Below the pieces are notes generated by a model. The model searched no databases and had not been told where the DNA came from. It saw nothing but the letters and a program-made list of their open reading frames with translations. A stretch of 33,493 nt of DNA from Acidobacteriota bacterium (GTDB lineage: Bacteria > Acidobacteriota > Aminicenantia > UBA2199), in contig JALOLA010000019.1 of the NCBI GenBank assembly GCA_025456205.1, forward strand, positions 1-33,493. Direction: 5' to 3'. Made by a program: the position numbers and the translations under genes. Within the stretch, counting starts at the first letter, position 1; each line of letters begins with the position of its first letter. Positions 1 through 9,031 of this stretch are shown piece by piece.

Positions 1-1523
1 GCCTTGCTGTCGACGCGGGGAAAGAGCTGCGTCCCCTGGCCGATGGCAAGATCCTCGGGCAGCTCCTTCCAGCCCAGCCCCGGGTCAGCGCAGCGGAAAA
101 CGGCGCGCACCCTGGCCGAGGTCTCGGTCAGGATCGGCGAGAGCAGGGCGTTGACGCTCAGGATGGCCCGGCACAGGGTCTTGAGCACGCCGGCCAGGCG
201 CGGCCGGTCCGCCTCTTCCTTGGCCAGGTGCCACGGCTGGGCCTCGACGATGTAGCGGTTCAGGCCGTTGACGTATTCAAAGATGCATTCCAGGCCGCGG
301 TTGAACTGGTACTGGTCGAAATGGTCCAGGACCGTTTTTTCCAGCTCGACGTAGCGGTCGCGGATCCCGTTTTCCTTCTCCGCGTAAAGGGCGGCGCCCT
401 GGAAGGAATTGGCGAAATACTTCTCGATCATGCCGGTGGTGCGCGATACCAGGTTGGCCCAGTCGTTGGTCAGGTCGGTATTGACGCGGCTGATGAACCC
501 CTCGTGGGAAAAATTGCCGTCGGCGCCGATGGAGGCTTCGCGCATCAGGAAATAGCGGATGGCGTCAGCATTGAAGTGCTTGAGCAGGATATGGGGGTCA
601 AGGACGTTGCCGCTGGACTTGGACATCTTCTTCTCATCCTTCAGCCACCAGCCGTGGATCAGTTCCTTGCGGGGCAGCGGCAGCCCGGCGGCCATCAGGA
701 ACGCCGGCCAGTACACGGCATGGTACTTGAGGATGTCCTTGGCCATGATGTGCAGGTCGGCCGGCCAGAACGTCCTGAAGCGCTCGCCCTCGTCGAGGTA
801 GTCGATGGCGGTGACGTAGTTGGAGAGCGCGTCGAACCAGACGTAGATCGTCTGCTGCGGGTCGCCGGGGACCGGGATCCCCCACTTGACGGTGGAGCGC
901 GTGACGCTCAGGTCGCGCAGTCCCATCTTGACGAACGAGATCACCTCGTTCATCCGCGAGCGCGGCGTGACGAAGTCGGGGTTCTCCTCGTAGAATTTCA
1001 GCAGCCTGCCGCCGTAGGCCGAGAGGCGGAAAAAATAACATTTTTCCTTGACGCGGTTGTCGGTGGGGCGGCCGCATTCGGAGCAGGTCCTCTTGCCGTC
1101 GGCCGTCTCCTCGACGCTGTCGGGGATGAAGTTCTCGCAGGAGATGCAGTAGTGGCCGGCGTACTCGCCCAGATAGATGTCGCCCCTTTCCATGACCCGC
1201 GAGAAGATCTTCTGCACGCCCTTGACATGAACGTCGTCGGTGGTGCGGATGAAGACGTCGTAGTCGATGTTCAGGATGCGCCACAGCTCCTTGAAATGCT
1301 CGACCATGGAATCGGCGAGCCCCTTCGGCGTCAGCCCCTGCCTGGCGGCGCTGCGCTCGATCTTCTGGCCATGCTCGTCGGTCCCGGTCAGGAACAGCAC
1401 GCGCTGGCCGCGCAGCTGGCGGTAGCGCTTGATGACGTCGGCCAGGATGGTGGTGTAGGCGTGGCCGATGTGCGGGACGTCGTTCACGTAGTAGATCGGG
1501 GTGGTCAGGTAAAATTTGTCCAT
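1..1523 (-). CDS. metG: Methionyl-tRNA synthetase (3' end beyond window)
   Basis: Charges tRNA-Met with methionine using ATP, in the cytoplasm. The reading frame is open from the ATG at 1523 to the left edge (about 507 codons). It shows the class I signature HIGH at residues 18-21 (context PHIGHAYT), a zinc-knuckle pair of CxxC motifs (CISC and CSEC) in the connective-peptide region near residues 125-150, and KMSKS near residue 300. The visible part ends around the PRVDSKA segment that closes the anticodon-binding domain, so a C-terminal tRNA-binding domain could follow outside the window. The start is supported by AGGAG about 7 nt upstream. It lies 87 nt downstream of the Hsp70 gene on the same strand and has its own extended -10 promoter. 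Identity is secure from the motifs. Confidence 0.97.
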   Translation of the reverse strand, partial: MDKFYLTTPIYYVNDVPHIGHAYTTILADVIKRYRQLRGQRVLFLTGTDEHGQKIERSAARQGLTPKGLADSMVEHFKELWRILNIDYDVFIRTTDDVHVKGVQKIFSRVMERGDIYLGEYAGHYCISCENFIPDSVEETADGKRTCSECGRPTDNRVKEKCYFFRLSAYGGRLLKFYEENPDFVTPRSRMNEVISFVKMGLRDLSVTRSTVKWGIPVPGDPQQTIYVWFDALSNYVTAIDYLDEGERFRTFWPADLHIMAKDILKYHAVYWPAFLMAAGLPLPRKELIHGWWLKDEKKMSKSSGNVLDPHILLKHFNADAIRYFLMREASIGADGNFSHEGFISRVNTDLTNDWANLVSRTTGMIEKYFANSFQGAALYAEKENGIRDRYVELEKTVLDHFDQYQFNRGLECIFEYVNGLNRYIVEAQPWHLAKEEADRPRLAGVLKTLCRAILSVNALLSPILTETSARVRAVFRCADPGLGWKELPEDLAIGQGTQLFPRVDSK

Positions 1524-1555
1524 GGCGCTCTCCTGTTGCCTTGCGCGAGACCCGG

Positions 1556-1584
1556 ATTATAGCACAAAACGGGCGGCCGGGAAA
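1556..1584 (-). promoter_or_regulatory. Promoter of metG (extended -10)
   Basis: On the minus strand TGCTATAAT gives a consensus -10 (1556-1561) with the TG extension. At 17 bp spacing the -35 position reads TTTCCC, a poor match. The mRNA would start about 27 nt before the metG ATG and carry an AGGAG site. The 14-mer TGTGCTATAATCCG is repeated exactly at the promoter near 24442. Confidence 0.55.
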
Positions 1585-1610
1585 AAGCGTGGCGGGCCGG
1601 AAGCGCGGCG

Positions 1611-3509
1611 CTAGAAGGTGATCTTGAGCGGCTTGGTGTCTTCCTTTTTCTCTTTTTCGGGCTTGCCGGCCTTGCCGGGTCCGATTTCCTCGGAGGCTTC
1701 GACCCGGGTCGGCATGGGCTCGCTGCCGCCGGCGATGGCGCTGGCCCGCTGCCACATCTCCAGCAGCTTCCTTTCGATGGCCTCCATGACCGGGATGCTC
1801 TCTTTTTCGATCTCCCTCTCGGCCTCGCGGACCAGGGCGGCGATCTCGCCCTTGACCTCCCCGGGCAGGCCGCTGCCGCGGCTCAGCTGGTTGAGGGCAT
1901 AGATCTGGTTGATGACCTTGTTCTTCTTGTGGATGGCCTCGCGCTTCTTCAGGTCGAGGTCCGACAGCTTTTTCGCTTCTTCGCGGAGCTTTTCCACCTC
2001 TTCCTTGCTCAGCAGGCCCGACTGGGAGATCAGGATCTCCTTCTTGTTCTTGCTGGACAGGTCCATGGCCGAGACATTCATGATGCCGTTGATATTGATG
2101 CTGAACGTGACCTCGATGCGCGGGACGCCGCGCGGCGCGCGCTTGATGTCCAGCAGGGTGAACTTCCCGAGCATCTTGTTCTCTTCGGCGATCTCGCGCT
2201 CGCCCTGGTAGATCTCGATGTCGACCTCGCTCTGGTTGTCCTCGGCCGTGGAGAAGACCAGGCTGCGGCTGGTGGGGATGGTGGTGTTGGCGTTGATGAT
2301 GCGCGTGAAGGCGCCGCCGAAGGTCTTGACGCCCAGCGAGAGCGGCGTGACGTCGAGCAGCAGGATGTCCTTGCTGTCGCCCTTGATGATCGAGCCCTGC
2401 ATCGCGGCGCCCATGGCCACGATCTCGTCGGGATTGACCTTGCGGTTGGGCTCGCGCTTGAAGAACTCCTTCACCTTGTGCTGGACCAGGGGGATGCGCG
2501 TCGAGCCGCCGACCAGCAGGAACTCGTCGATGTCGTTGATGCGCAGGTTGGCGTTCTGCAGGGCGCGGGCGCAGATCTCCAGCGTCGACTCCACATCCTT
2601 CTTGACCAGGTTCTCGAACTCGGTGCGGCGCAGGTACTTGATCAGGTGCAGGGGGCCGTCCTCGGACTCGGCGATGAAGGGCAGGTTGATCTCGCACTCC
2701 TCGACCGCCGACAGTTCGATCTTGGCGTTCTCTGCCGCCTCGCGGATGCGCTGCAGCGCCGCCTTGTCCCGCCCCAGGTCGATATGGTGCTCGGTGGCGA
2801 ATTCCCGGGTCAGCTTCTGGGTCAGGGCGATGTCGAAGTTGTTGCCGCCCAGGTGGGTGTTGCCGGCCGTGGCCAGCACCTTGATGATGCCGTTCTGCAC
2901 GTCCAGCACCGAGATGTCGATGGTGCCGCCGCCGAAATCATAGACGATGATCTTGGCCTTTTTCTTCAGGTCGATGGAATAGGCCAGCGAAGCCGCCGTG
3001 GGCTCGTTGATGATGCGCTTGACGTTGAGACCGGCGATGCTGCCGGCGTCCTTGGTGGCCTGGCGCTGGGAGTCGTTGAAGTAGGCCGGGACGGTGACGA
3101 TCACGCTGTCGATGGGGTCGCTCAGGTAGCGGTCGGCCGCGTCCTTGAGCTTGATCAGGATCATGGCCGATATCTCTTCCGGGGAAAAGATCTGGTTGTT
3201 GATCTCGATGCGCAGCAGGTCGTCGCCGTGGCGGATAATGTGGAAGGGGAACTCCTGCAGGTAGGGTTCCACTTCCGAGAATTTTTTCCCCATCAGGGTC
3301 TTGACCGACGAGATGGTGTTGAGCGGATTGGTGATCATCTGGCTCTTTGCCGGCTGGCCGACCAGCCGTTCGCCGCCGGCGGTGAAGGCGACGATCGACG
3401 GCAGCAGGCGGTGTCCTTCCGGCGTGAGGATGATCTCCGGGGTCGTGCCTTCCAGGTAGGCGATGGCTGATTTTGTGGTGCCGAGGTCGATCCCTAATAT
3501 TTTACCCAT
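1611..3509 (-). CDS. dnaK: DnaK-type Hsp70 chaperone
   Basis: ATP-dependent cytosolic chaperone of the Hsp70 family, 632 aa. The ATPase domain has the phosphate-1 loop (IDLGTTKSAIAYLEG) near residue 7, YDFGGGTIDIS near 190, and LLVGGSTRIP near 335. The linker LLLDVTPLSLGV near 388 leads to the substrate-binding domain (KRAPRGVPRIEVTFSI) and a helical lid. The C-terminus is a basic tail ending KPLKITF, in place of the acidic EEVD-like tail of housekeeping DnaK, so this may be a paralogue. No grpE or dnaJ is adjacent. It sits upstream of metG on the same strand, divergent from tRNA-Phe. The ATG at 3509 is preceded closely by a promoter, leaving almost no leader. The Hsp70 call is firm; the gene symbol is less so. 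Confidence 0.9.
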   Translation of the reverse strand: MGKILGIDLGTTKSAIAYLEGTTPEIILTPEGHRLLPSIVAFTAGGERLVGQPAKSQMITNPLNTISSVKTLMGKKFSEVEPYLQEFPFHIIRHGDDLLRIEINNQIFSPEEISAMILIKLKDAADRYLSDPIDSVIVTVPAYFNDSQRQATKDAGSIAGLNVKRIINEPTAASLAYSIDLKKKAKIIVYDFGGGTIDISVLDVQNGIIKVLATAGNTHLGGNNFDIALTQKLTREFATEHHIDLGRDKAALQRIREAAENAKIELSAVEECEINLPFIAESEDGPLHLIKYLRRTEFENLVKKDVESTLEICARALQNANLRINDIDEFLLVGGSTRIPLVQHKVKEFFKREPNRKVNPDEIVAMGAAMQGSIIKGDSKDILLLDVTPLSLGVKTFGGAFTRIINANTTIPTSRSLVFSTAEDNQSEVDIEIYQGEREIAEENKMLGKFTLLDIKRAPRGVPRIEVTFSININGIMNVSAMDLSSKNKKEILISQSGLLSKEEVEKLREEAKKLSDLDLKKREAIHKKNKVINQIYALNQLSRGSGLPGEVKGEIAALVREAEREIEKESIPVMEAIERKLLEMWQRASAIAGGSEPMPTRVEASEEIGPGKAGKPEKEKKEDTKPLKITF

Positions 3510-3518
3510 CTCGGCAAT

Positions 3519-3547
3519 TTTCTATCACAGGGATTATGAAAAGTCAA
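3519..3547 (-). promoter_or_regulatory. Promoter of the Hsp70 gene, near-leaderless
   Basis: Minus strand: -35 TTGACT (3542-3547), 17-bp spacer ending in TGA, and -10 TAGAAA (3519-3524). Only 9 nt separate the -10 from the ATG, so the predicted +1 lies 3 nt before the start codon. Confidence 0.6.
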
Positions 3548-3582
3548 TCAGTTTTTCCGCAACGGCGGCCGGCCGGCGACTC

Positions 3583-3611
3583 TTGACTAATCGTTTTTTT
3601 TACGCTATGAT
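3583..3611 (+). promoter_or_regulatory. Promoter of tRNA-Phe
   Basis: TTGACT (3583-3588), 17-bp spacer, TATGAT (3606-3611). The predicted +1 falls about 4 nt before the mature tRNA 5' end. Confidence 0.7.
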
Positions 3612-3621
3612 GCACGTCAAT

Positions 3622-3694
3622 GCCGGGATAGCTCAGTAGGTAGAGCGGTAGACTGAAAATCTGCGCGTCCGTGGTTCGATTCCGCGTCCCGGCA
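3622..3694 (+). tRNA. tRNA-Phe (GAA)
   Basis: A 73-nt cloverleaf. The acceptor stem is GCCGGGA/TCCCGGC with discriminator A. The D-arm is GCTC/GAGC, the anticodon stem GTAGA/TCTGC with loop CTGAAAA (anticodon GAA), the variable loop GCGTC, and the T-arm CGTGG-TTCGATT-CCGCG. The 3' CCA is not encoded (TTT follows), so a CCA-adding enzyme is needed. Confidence 0.97.
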
Positions 3695-3700
3695 TTTTAC

Positions 3701-3729
3701 TTGACTCCCCGCCGGCGATTTGCTACTAT
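3701..3729 (+). promoter_or_regulatory. Promoter of the heptose operon, leaderless
   Basis: TTGACT (3701-3706), 17-bp spacer, extended -10 TGC-TACTAT (3724-3729). Exactly 6 nt separate the -10 from the ATG at 3736, so the predicted +1 is the A of the start codon. It begins 7 nt after the tRNA-Phe 3' end. Confidence 0.65.
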
Positions 3730-3735
3730 TTTTCG

Positions 3736-4719
3736 ATGCAGACCTCGCTGTCATCCATCGTTTCCCGCTTCAAGAACAAGAAGGTGGCCGTCTGGGGCGA
3801 CCTGATCCTCGACCAGTACGTGTTCACCTCGGCCGGCCGGGTATCGCGCGAGGCGCCGGTGCTGGTCACCGAGTTCGAGAAGAATGAATACCGCCTGGGC
3901 GGCGCCGGCAACGTGGTGATGAACCTGCTGACTCTGGGGGCGCAGCCGCTGCCCGTGGGCTTCGTCGGCAAGGACGCCCCGGGCGGCATCCTGCTGGGAC
4001 TGCTGCGCGAGCAGGGGATCGCCACCGGGCACCTGGTGACGGCCGACGGTTTCCAGACGCCGCTGAAAAGCCGCATCCTGTCCGGGGGCGACAATACCAA
4101 AAAGCAGCAGATCCTGCGCATCGACACCCTGCCCCCGGGACCGGCCGGCGAGCGGGCCCGGCTCAAGCTGGTCAAGGCCCTCCATGCGGCGCTGGCGGTG
4201 AGCGACCTGCTGGTCCTTTCCGACTACCTGGCCCAGGCCGTCATCCCTGGGGTCTTTCATGCCGTCAGGAAAAAATTCCCTCATACTCCCAGCGTCGCGG
4301 ATTCGCGCAACAACCTGCTGGATTTTCCCGGCGTGACCCTGGCCACGCCCAACGAGCCCGAGATCAAGAGCCTTTTCCCGGGCCACAAGTTCCTGGAGGA
4401 AGGCGATTTTCTGCGCGCCGGCAGCGAGCTGCTGGGCCGGCTGGACGCGCGCGGGGTGGTCCTGAAGCGGGGGCACCGGGGGATGCTGGTCTTCGGCCGC
4501 GGCGAAAAGCCGTCCGCCCTGGGCATTTTCGGGACGTCGCAGATCGTCGACGTCACCGGCGCCGGCGACACCGTCCTGGCGGTACTGGGCCTGGGCCTGG
4601 CCAGCGGGGCTTCGCTGCTCGACTCGGCCCGGCTGGCCAACATCGCCGGCGGCATCGTGGTCATGCATGAAGGGGCCTACCCCGTCCGCCGCCGGGAACT
4701 CCAGAATGCCCTGCGCTAG
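3736..4719 (+). CDS. rfaE1: D-glycero-beta-D-manno-heptose-7-phosphate kinase (HldE kinase domain)
   Basis: A 327-aa PfkB/ribokinase-family kinase. It phosphorylates heptose-7-phosphate at C1 in the ADP-heptose pathway for LPS inner core. The N-terminal motif VAVWGDLILDQYVF and the following RVSREAPV are typical of HldE-type kinases. RLGGAGNVVMNL forms the substrate region, and DVTGAGDTV carries the anion hole and catalytic Asp278. The length equals the kinase half of bifunctional HldE. The nucleotidyltransferase half is the next gene, overlapping by 14 nt. The gene starts a four-gene plus-strand unit with a promoter placed directly at the ATG and no Shine-Dalgarno. A related sugar kinase is the alternative, made unlikely by the neighbour. 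Confidence 0.92.
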   Translation: MQTSLSSIVSRFKNKKVAVWGDLILDQYVFTSAGRVSREAPVLVTEFEKNEYRLGGAGNVVMNLLTLGAQPLPVGFVGKDAPGGILLGLLREQGIATGHLVTADGFQTPLKSRILSGGDNTKKQQILRIDTLPPGPAGERARLKLVKALHAALAVSDLLVLSDYLAQAVIPGVFHAVRKKFPHTPSVADSRNNLLDFPGVTLATPNEPEIKSLFPGHKFLEEGDFLRAGSELLGRLDARGVVLKRGHRGMLVFGRGEKPSALGIFGTSQIVDVTGAGDTVLAVLGLGLASGASLLDSARLANIAGGIVVMHEGAYPVRRRELQNALR

Positions 4720-5188
4720 CGATCTTCCCCTGCCGCAGCTGGCCGAGGCCGTCGCCCGGGAAAAGAGCGCGGGGAAGACCATCGTCCTGGCCAACGGCGG
4801 CTTCGACCTCATCCACGTCGGCCATGTCCGCTACCTGCAGCAGGCCAAGGCGCTGGGGGACGTCCTGGTGGTCGCCCTGAACTCCGATTCCTCGCTGAAG
4901 GGATTGAAGGGGGCCGGCCGCGCGTTGATCGACGAGCAGGGCCGGGCGCGGATCATCGGCGCCCTGGCCTGCGTGGACTATGTGACCCTTTTCGCCGAGC
5001 GGACGGTCGAGGCCGTGCTGCGGGCCATCCAGCCCCACCTCCACTGCAAGGGCTCGGATTATTCCCTGGACTCCATCCCGGAGCGGGACGTCGTCCGTGG
5101 CTACGGCGGGCAGCTGGCCATCGTCGGCGGCGAAAAGGTGCGCTCCACCTCGCTGGTGATCCGGCGCATCAAGGAATTGTACGGCTAA
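4706..5188 (+). CDS. rfaE2: D-glycero-beta-D-manno-heptose 1-phosphate adenylyltransferase
   Basis: A 160-aa cytidylyltransferase-like enzyme. It transfers AMP to heptose-1-phosphate to give ADP-heptose. KTIVLANGGFDLIHVGH holds the nucleotide-binding HxGH (His37-His40). ALNSDSSLKGLKG, RALIDEQGRARII and GGEKVRSTSLVIRRI complete the family pattern; CKGSDY and ERDVV are also characteristic. The ATG at 4706 is preferred over one at 4667, which would only add shadow sequence from the upstream gene. The gene overlaps the kinase by 14 nt, and the two functions stay as separate polypeptides rather than one HldE fusion. Confidence 0.93.
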   Translation: MPCASDLPLPQLAEAVAREKSAGKTIVLANGGFDLIHVGHVRYLQQAKALGDVLVVALNSDSSLKGLKGAGRALIDEQGRARIIGALACVDYVTLFAERTVEAVLRAIQPHLHCKGSDYSLDSIPERDVVRGYGGQLAIVGGEKVRSTSLVIRRIKELYG

Positions 5189-5189
5189 A

Positions 5190-6212
5190 TTGGAACCGAT
5201 CGCCATTGTCCGCCTGTCCTCGCTGGGAGACATTGTGCACACCCTGCCGGCCTTCCAGGCCCTGCGCCGCGCCTATCCGGCCGCGCGCATCAGCTGGATC
5301 GCCGAGCCTGCCGGCGCGGCGCTGCTGAAGAATTTCCCGGGCATCGACGAGGTCATCCCCTTCGAGCTGAAATCCCAGCGCGGCCTGTCGGGCAAGCTCC
5401 TGTACCTGCTGCGCTTCCGGCGCCGCTGGCACCGGCGCTTCGGCCTGGTGCTCGATTTCCAGGGCCTGATCAAGTCGGCGCTGCTGGCCTTCCTGCTGGG
5501 CGGGACGCGCCTCGGCTTCGGGCGCTGCAACGCGCGCGAGCCGCTGGCCGCAGCCTTCTATTCGCGGCGCGCCCCCGTTTTTCCCGAGGAGCGCCACGTC
5601 ATCCACAAGAACCTGCACCTGCTCTCGCTCCTGGGGATCGCCGCCCCCGTCGTGGAGTACCCGCAGCGGCCGTGGACGCCGTCGCCCCGGCTGGCCGCCT
5701 ATCTTGAGCGCGAGGGCCTGGCCGGCGGCTGGACCATCCTCAACGTCGGCGGCGGCTGGCCCAGCAAGCTGCTGAGCGCGGCGCAATGGCTGCAGGTCGC
5801 CGCCGGCTTGAAGAGCGACCACGCGCTGGTGCTGCTTTGGGGCACCGAGAAGGAAAAGGCGACCGCCACGGAGATCGCCCGGCAAAGCGGCGCGCGCCTG
5901 GCCCCGTTCCTGGAATTCGGGGACCTGCTCGCCTTCATCGCCGGGGCGCGGCTGGTCATCTCGGGAGATACCCTGGCCCTGCACCTGGCCGACCTGACGC
6001 GCACTCCCGCCGTCGGGATATTCGGGCCCAGCTCCCCGGAGCGCAACGGCCCGCTCCTTCCGGCCAGCCGGACCGTTCACCGCCGTCTTGGCTGCAGCTT
6101 CTGTTACCGGCGCAAGTGTGATACAATGGATTGCCTGCAGGGCATTGTGATCGAGGATATCATCCAGGCGGCACGAAGGATCGATGCGCAACGCGACCGA
6201 AGCTTTGATTAA
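5190..6212 (+). CDS. ADP-heptose:LPS heptosyltransferase (GT9)
   Basis: A 340-aa glycosyltransferase family 9 protein that adds heptose to lipid A-core on the inner membrane's cytosolic face. The N-terminus PIAIVRLSSLGDIVHTLPA is the GT9 hallmark, followed by LVLDFQGLIKSALLA. The C-terminal half has ILNVGGGWPSKLL, VISGDTLALHLADL and GIFGPSSPERNGP (nucleotide-sugar site). The tail carries a cysteine cluster (CSFCYRRKCDTMDC) common in this family. The start is a TTG at 5190, 1 nt after the upstream stop, with AAGGAA inside the upstream gene. Whether it is a WaaC- or WaaF-type enzyme cannot be told from sequence alone. Confidence 0.92.
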   Translation: MEPIAIVRLSSLGDIVHTLPAFQALRRAYPAARISWIAEPAGAALLKNFPGIDEVIPFELKSQRGLSGKLLYLLRFRRRWHRRFGLVLDFQGLIKSALLAFLLGGTRLGFGRCNAREPLAAAFYSRRAPVFPEERHVIHKNLHLLSLLGIAAPVVEYPQRPWTPSPRLAAYLEREGLAGGWTILNVGGGWPSKLLSAAQWLQVAAGLKSDHALVLLWGTEKEKATATEIARQSGARLAPFLEFGDLLAFIAGARLVISGDTLALHLADLTRTPAVGIFGPSSPERNGPLLPASRTVHRRLGCSFCYRRKCDTMDCLQGIVIEDIIQAARRIDAQRDRSFD

Positions 6213-6738
6213 ATACCGCTCGCTGATCGGGATCGTCTGCCTGATCGTCGTTCTGTGGCTGGCCACGCCCAGCGCCCGCGGCATCTTCATCGGCTTTTTT
6301 TTCATGATGGTCGGCATGTTCTTCCGCGGCTGGTCCTCCGGCTACATCGACAAGGACAGGGAACTGGCCACCGAAGGCCCCTACGCGCTGACGCGCAACC
6401 CTCTCTATTTCGGCAACCTGCTCATCGCCAGCGGCATCGCCATCGCCGCCAACAACTGGCTGACCGCACTGATCTGCGCCGCGTATTATGTCTTCTTTTT
6501 CACCTTCCTGATCGCCGTCGAGAGGAAGAGGATGAAGGCGCGTTTCGGGTCTCGCTACGAGGCCTGGGCCAGGGACGCCAACCTGTTTTTCCCCAGGATC
6601 AAAAAGATCAGGAAATTCAACTTCAACATCGCCCTGTACATGAAAAACAGGGAATACCGCGTTCTGTTCTACTCGCTCTTCGTCATCGCGGTGCTGGTGG
6701 TCAAGTACCTCAAAACGATCGGTTTCATCGGCCGCTAG
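6184..6738 (+). CDS. Isoprenylcysteine carboxyl methyltransferase-family membrane protein
   Basis: A 184-aa integral membrane protein with about five hydrophobic segments: near residues 12-28, 32-48, 77-100, 95-112 and 160-178. The cofactor motif EGPYALTRNPLYFGN (near 64-78) marks the ICMT/PEMT-type SAM-dependent methyltransferase fold, and RFGSRYEAWARDANLFFPRI matches its C-terminal signature. The substrate is unknown. It overlaps the heptosyltransferase by 29 nt, so translation is coupled, and a role in modifying an envelope lipid is plausible. An extra C-terminal membrane helix follows the usual family end. Confidence 0.8.
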   Translation: MRNATEALIKYRSLIGIVCLIVVLWLATPSARGIFIGFFFMMVGMFFRGWSSGYIDKDRELATEGPYALTRNPLYFGNLLIASGIAIAANNWLTALICAAYYVFFFTFLIAVERKRMKARFGSRYEAWARDANLFFPRIKKIRKFNFNIALYMKNREYRVLFYSLFVIAVLVVKYLKTIGFIGR

Positions 6739-6764
6739 AAGTTTTTTTAACGATCCCCTCCTCA

Positions 6765-6793
6765 TTGATTTTATCGGGGGTTTTTGCTACCAT
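6765..6793 (+). promoter_or_regulatory. Promoter of the cell-shape gene cluster, leaderless
   Basis: TTGATT (6765-6770), 17-bp spacer, extended -10 TGC-TACCAT (6788-6793). It is followed by exactly 6 nt and the ATG at 6800. The geometry is identical to the promoter at 3701-3729. Confidence 0.65.
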
Positions 6794-6799
6794 GACGTC

Positions 6800-7960
6800 A
6801 TGAACAAACCCAGGGTGATCTTCCTGGCCGGCGCCCTCCTTCTCGCTGCCGGCGCTTTCCTGTTCCTGCATCACCCCGACGTTTCGTTCCCGCAAGCCGG
6901 TGGCAAGCCCGGCATGGGGGCCTCCGGCTTCCAGGTCACCGGCATCTCGGAGAAGGGCAATGTCTGGATGGACAGCGATGAGTCCCGCCCGGTGGACATC
7001 AAGACGCTGATCTTCGTGTCCGAGACCCACCTGCATTCCGACGCCCAAACGGCCTGGGAATTCTTTTTCGAGGGCTTCCTGTTCACGGCGCTGCCAGGGA
7101 GCGCCATCCGCTTCACCCCGCAGACCCGCGAACTGATACTGGAGAAAGGCGAATTCTACTGGGAGCGGAAACTGACAGGGCAGAAGGTCGAGATCTCCCT
7201 GTTCAGCGGCGGCAACATCTTCAAGCTTTCCGCCGCCGGCCGCATCCGCCTGGGCGGGAGGGCGCTGGAGATCTGGAACTACTCGGGGCAGCTCGACTTC
7301 GATTTCGACGGCAAGCTGTACCGCCTGGACGAGCGGCGCTACATGAACAGCCGCGACGGCGGCAGGGTCCCCCCCGCCGCCCTGTTCCCCGCCCCGCCCT
7401 TCATTTCGCCCGAGGCCGAGACCCTCGCCCTGACCAACCCCAACGACACCATCGTCCAGTTCAAGTGGAAGAATGTCCAGGGAGCGCGGGACTACGTGCT
7501 GAAGCTCTACCCCTCCTCGCTGCGCGAGAACCTGCTGCTGAGCAAGGTGGTGGCCGAGAATGCCGTTACGCTGGACATCATGCCGTTCATCGAGTACAGC
7601 GAGCTGCATTGGGAAGTGGCCGCCTTCGACGCGGCGAGGCGCATCGAGTCGGCGCCGGCGCGCATGGGGGTGATCACCATCAGCAGCTCGCTCCTGAAGA
7701 AAGGGATGCTGCCCCAGCCGCCGCGCATCGAGGTCGGCTCCCTGTCGGTCAGCGGCGAGATGGTGCTGATCAAGGGCGGCACCGACCCCAACGCCCAGTT
7801 GTTCATCGACGGCGTCGCCGTCAAGCTGGACGGCGAAGGCCGCTTCATCCATACCATCTCCTACAAGAGCATCGGGGTCAAGGAGATCGTTTTCAGGGCG
7901 GTGGCCCCGTCGGGACTGGAAGCGGTCCTGAAAAAGCAGGTGACCATCTTTGAGGAATAA
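6800..7960 (+). CDS. FecR/Ig-like exported protein upstream of mreB
   Basis: A 386-aa protein with an N-terminal hydrophobic segment (residues 5-24, signal peptide or anchor). Residues 45-170 look like a FecR-type beta domain: GNVWMDSDESRPVDI, then AIRFTPQTRELILEKGEFYWE and GNIFKLSAAGRIRLGG. A fibronectin-like segment (FKWKNVQGARDYVLKLY, near 220) follows. A C-terminal Ig-like beta domain (IKGGTDPNAQLFIDGVAV to the end, near 325-386) resembles the repeat seen in surface and carbohydrate-binding proteins. No catalytic motif was seen. It heads the mreBCD cluster, 33 nt before mreB, so a periplasmic or envelope-associated role is inferred. The domain labels come from pattern resemblance only. 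Confidence 0.6.
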   Translation: MNKPRVIFLAGALLLAAGAFLFLHHPDVSFPQAGGKPGMGASGFQVTGISEKGNVWMDSDESRPVDIKTLIFVSETHLHSDAQTAWEFFFEGFLFTALPGSAIRFTPQTRELILEKGEFYWERKLTGQKVEISLFSGGNIFKLSAAGRIRLGGRALEIWNYSGQLDFDFDGKLYRLDERRYMNSRDGGRVPPAALFPAPPFISPEAETLALTNPNDTIVQFKWKNVQGARDYVLKLYPSSLRENLLLSKVVAENAVTLDIMPFIEYSELHWEVAAFDAARRIESAPARMGVITISSSLLKKGMLPQPPRIEVGSLSVSGEMVLIKGGTDPNAQLFIDGVAVKLDGEGRFIHTISYKSIGVKEIVFRAVAPSGLEAVLKKQVTIFEE

Positions 7961-7999
7961 TGGCCAGGCGTGGCCGGAAGCATTTAAAGGAGCATGAGC

Positions 8000-9020
<1,021 letters not shown>

Positions 9021-9031
<11 letters not shown>

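Noticed and set aside
228-3470. Long open frames antisense to metG and the Hsp70 gene (for example 228-1562 and 1929-3470 plus, 634-2697 minus)
   Set aside because: They are GC-skew shadows: the opposite or shifted frames encode unmistakable MetG and Hsp70, while the shadow proteins are low-complexity Arg/Gly/Val/Asp-rich with no family motif.
6741-6785. Intrinsic terminator after the heptose operon
   Set aside because: CCCC/GGGG pairing is only 4-5 bp with a long loop, and the T-run overlaps the promoter spacer of the next gene; not convincing.
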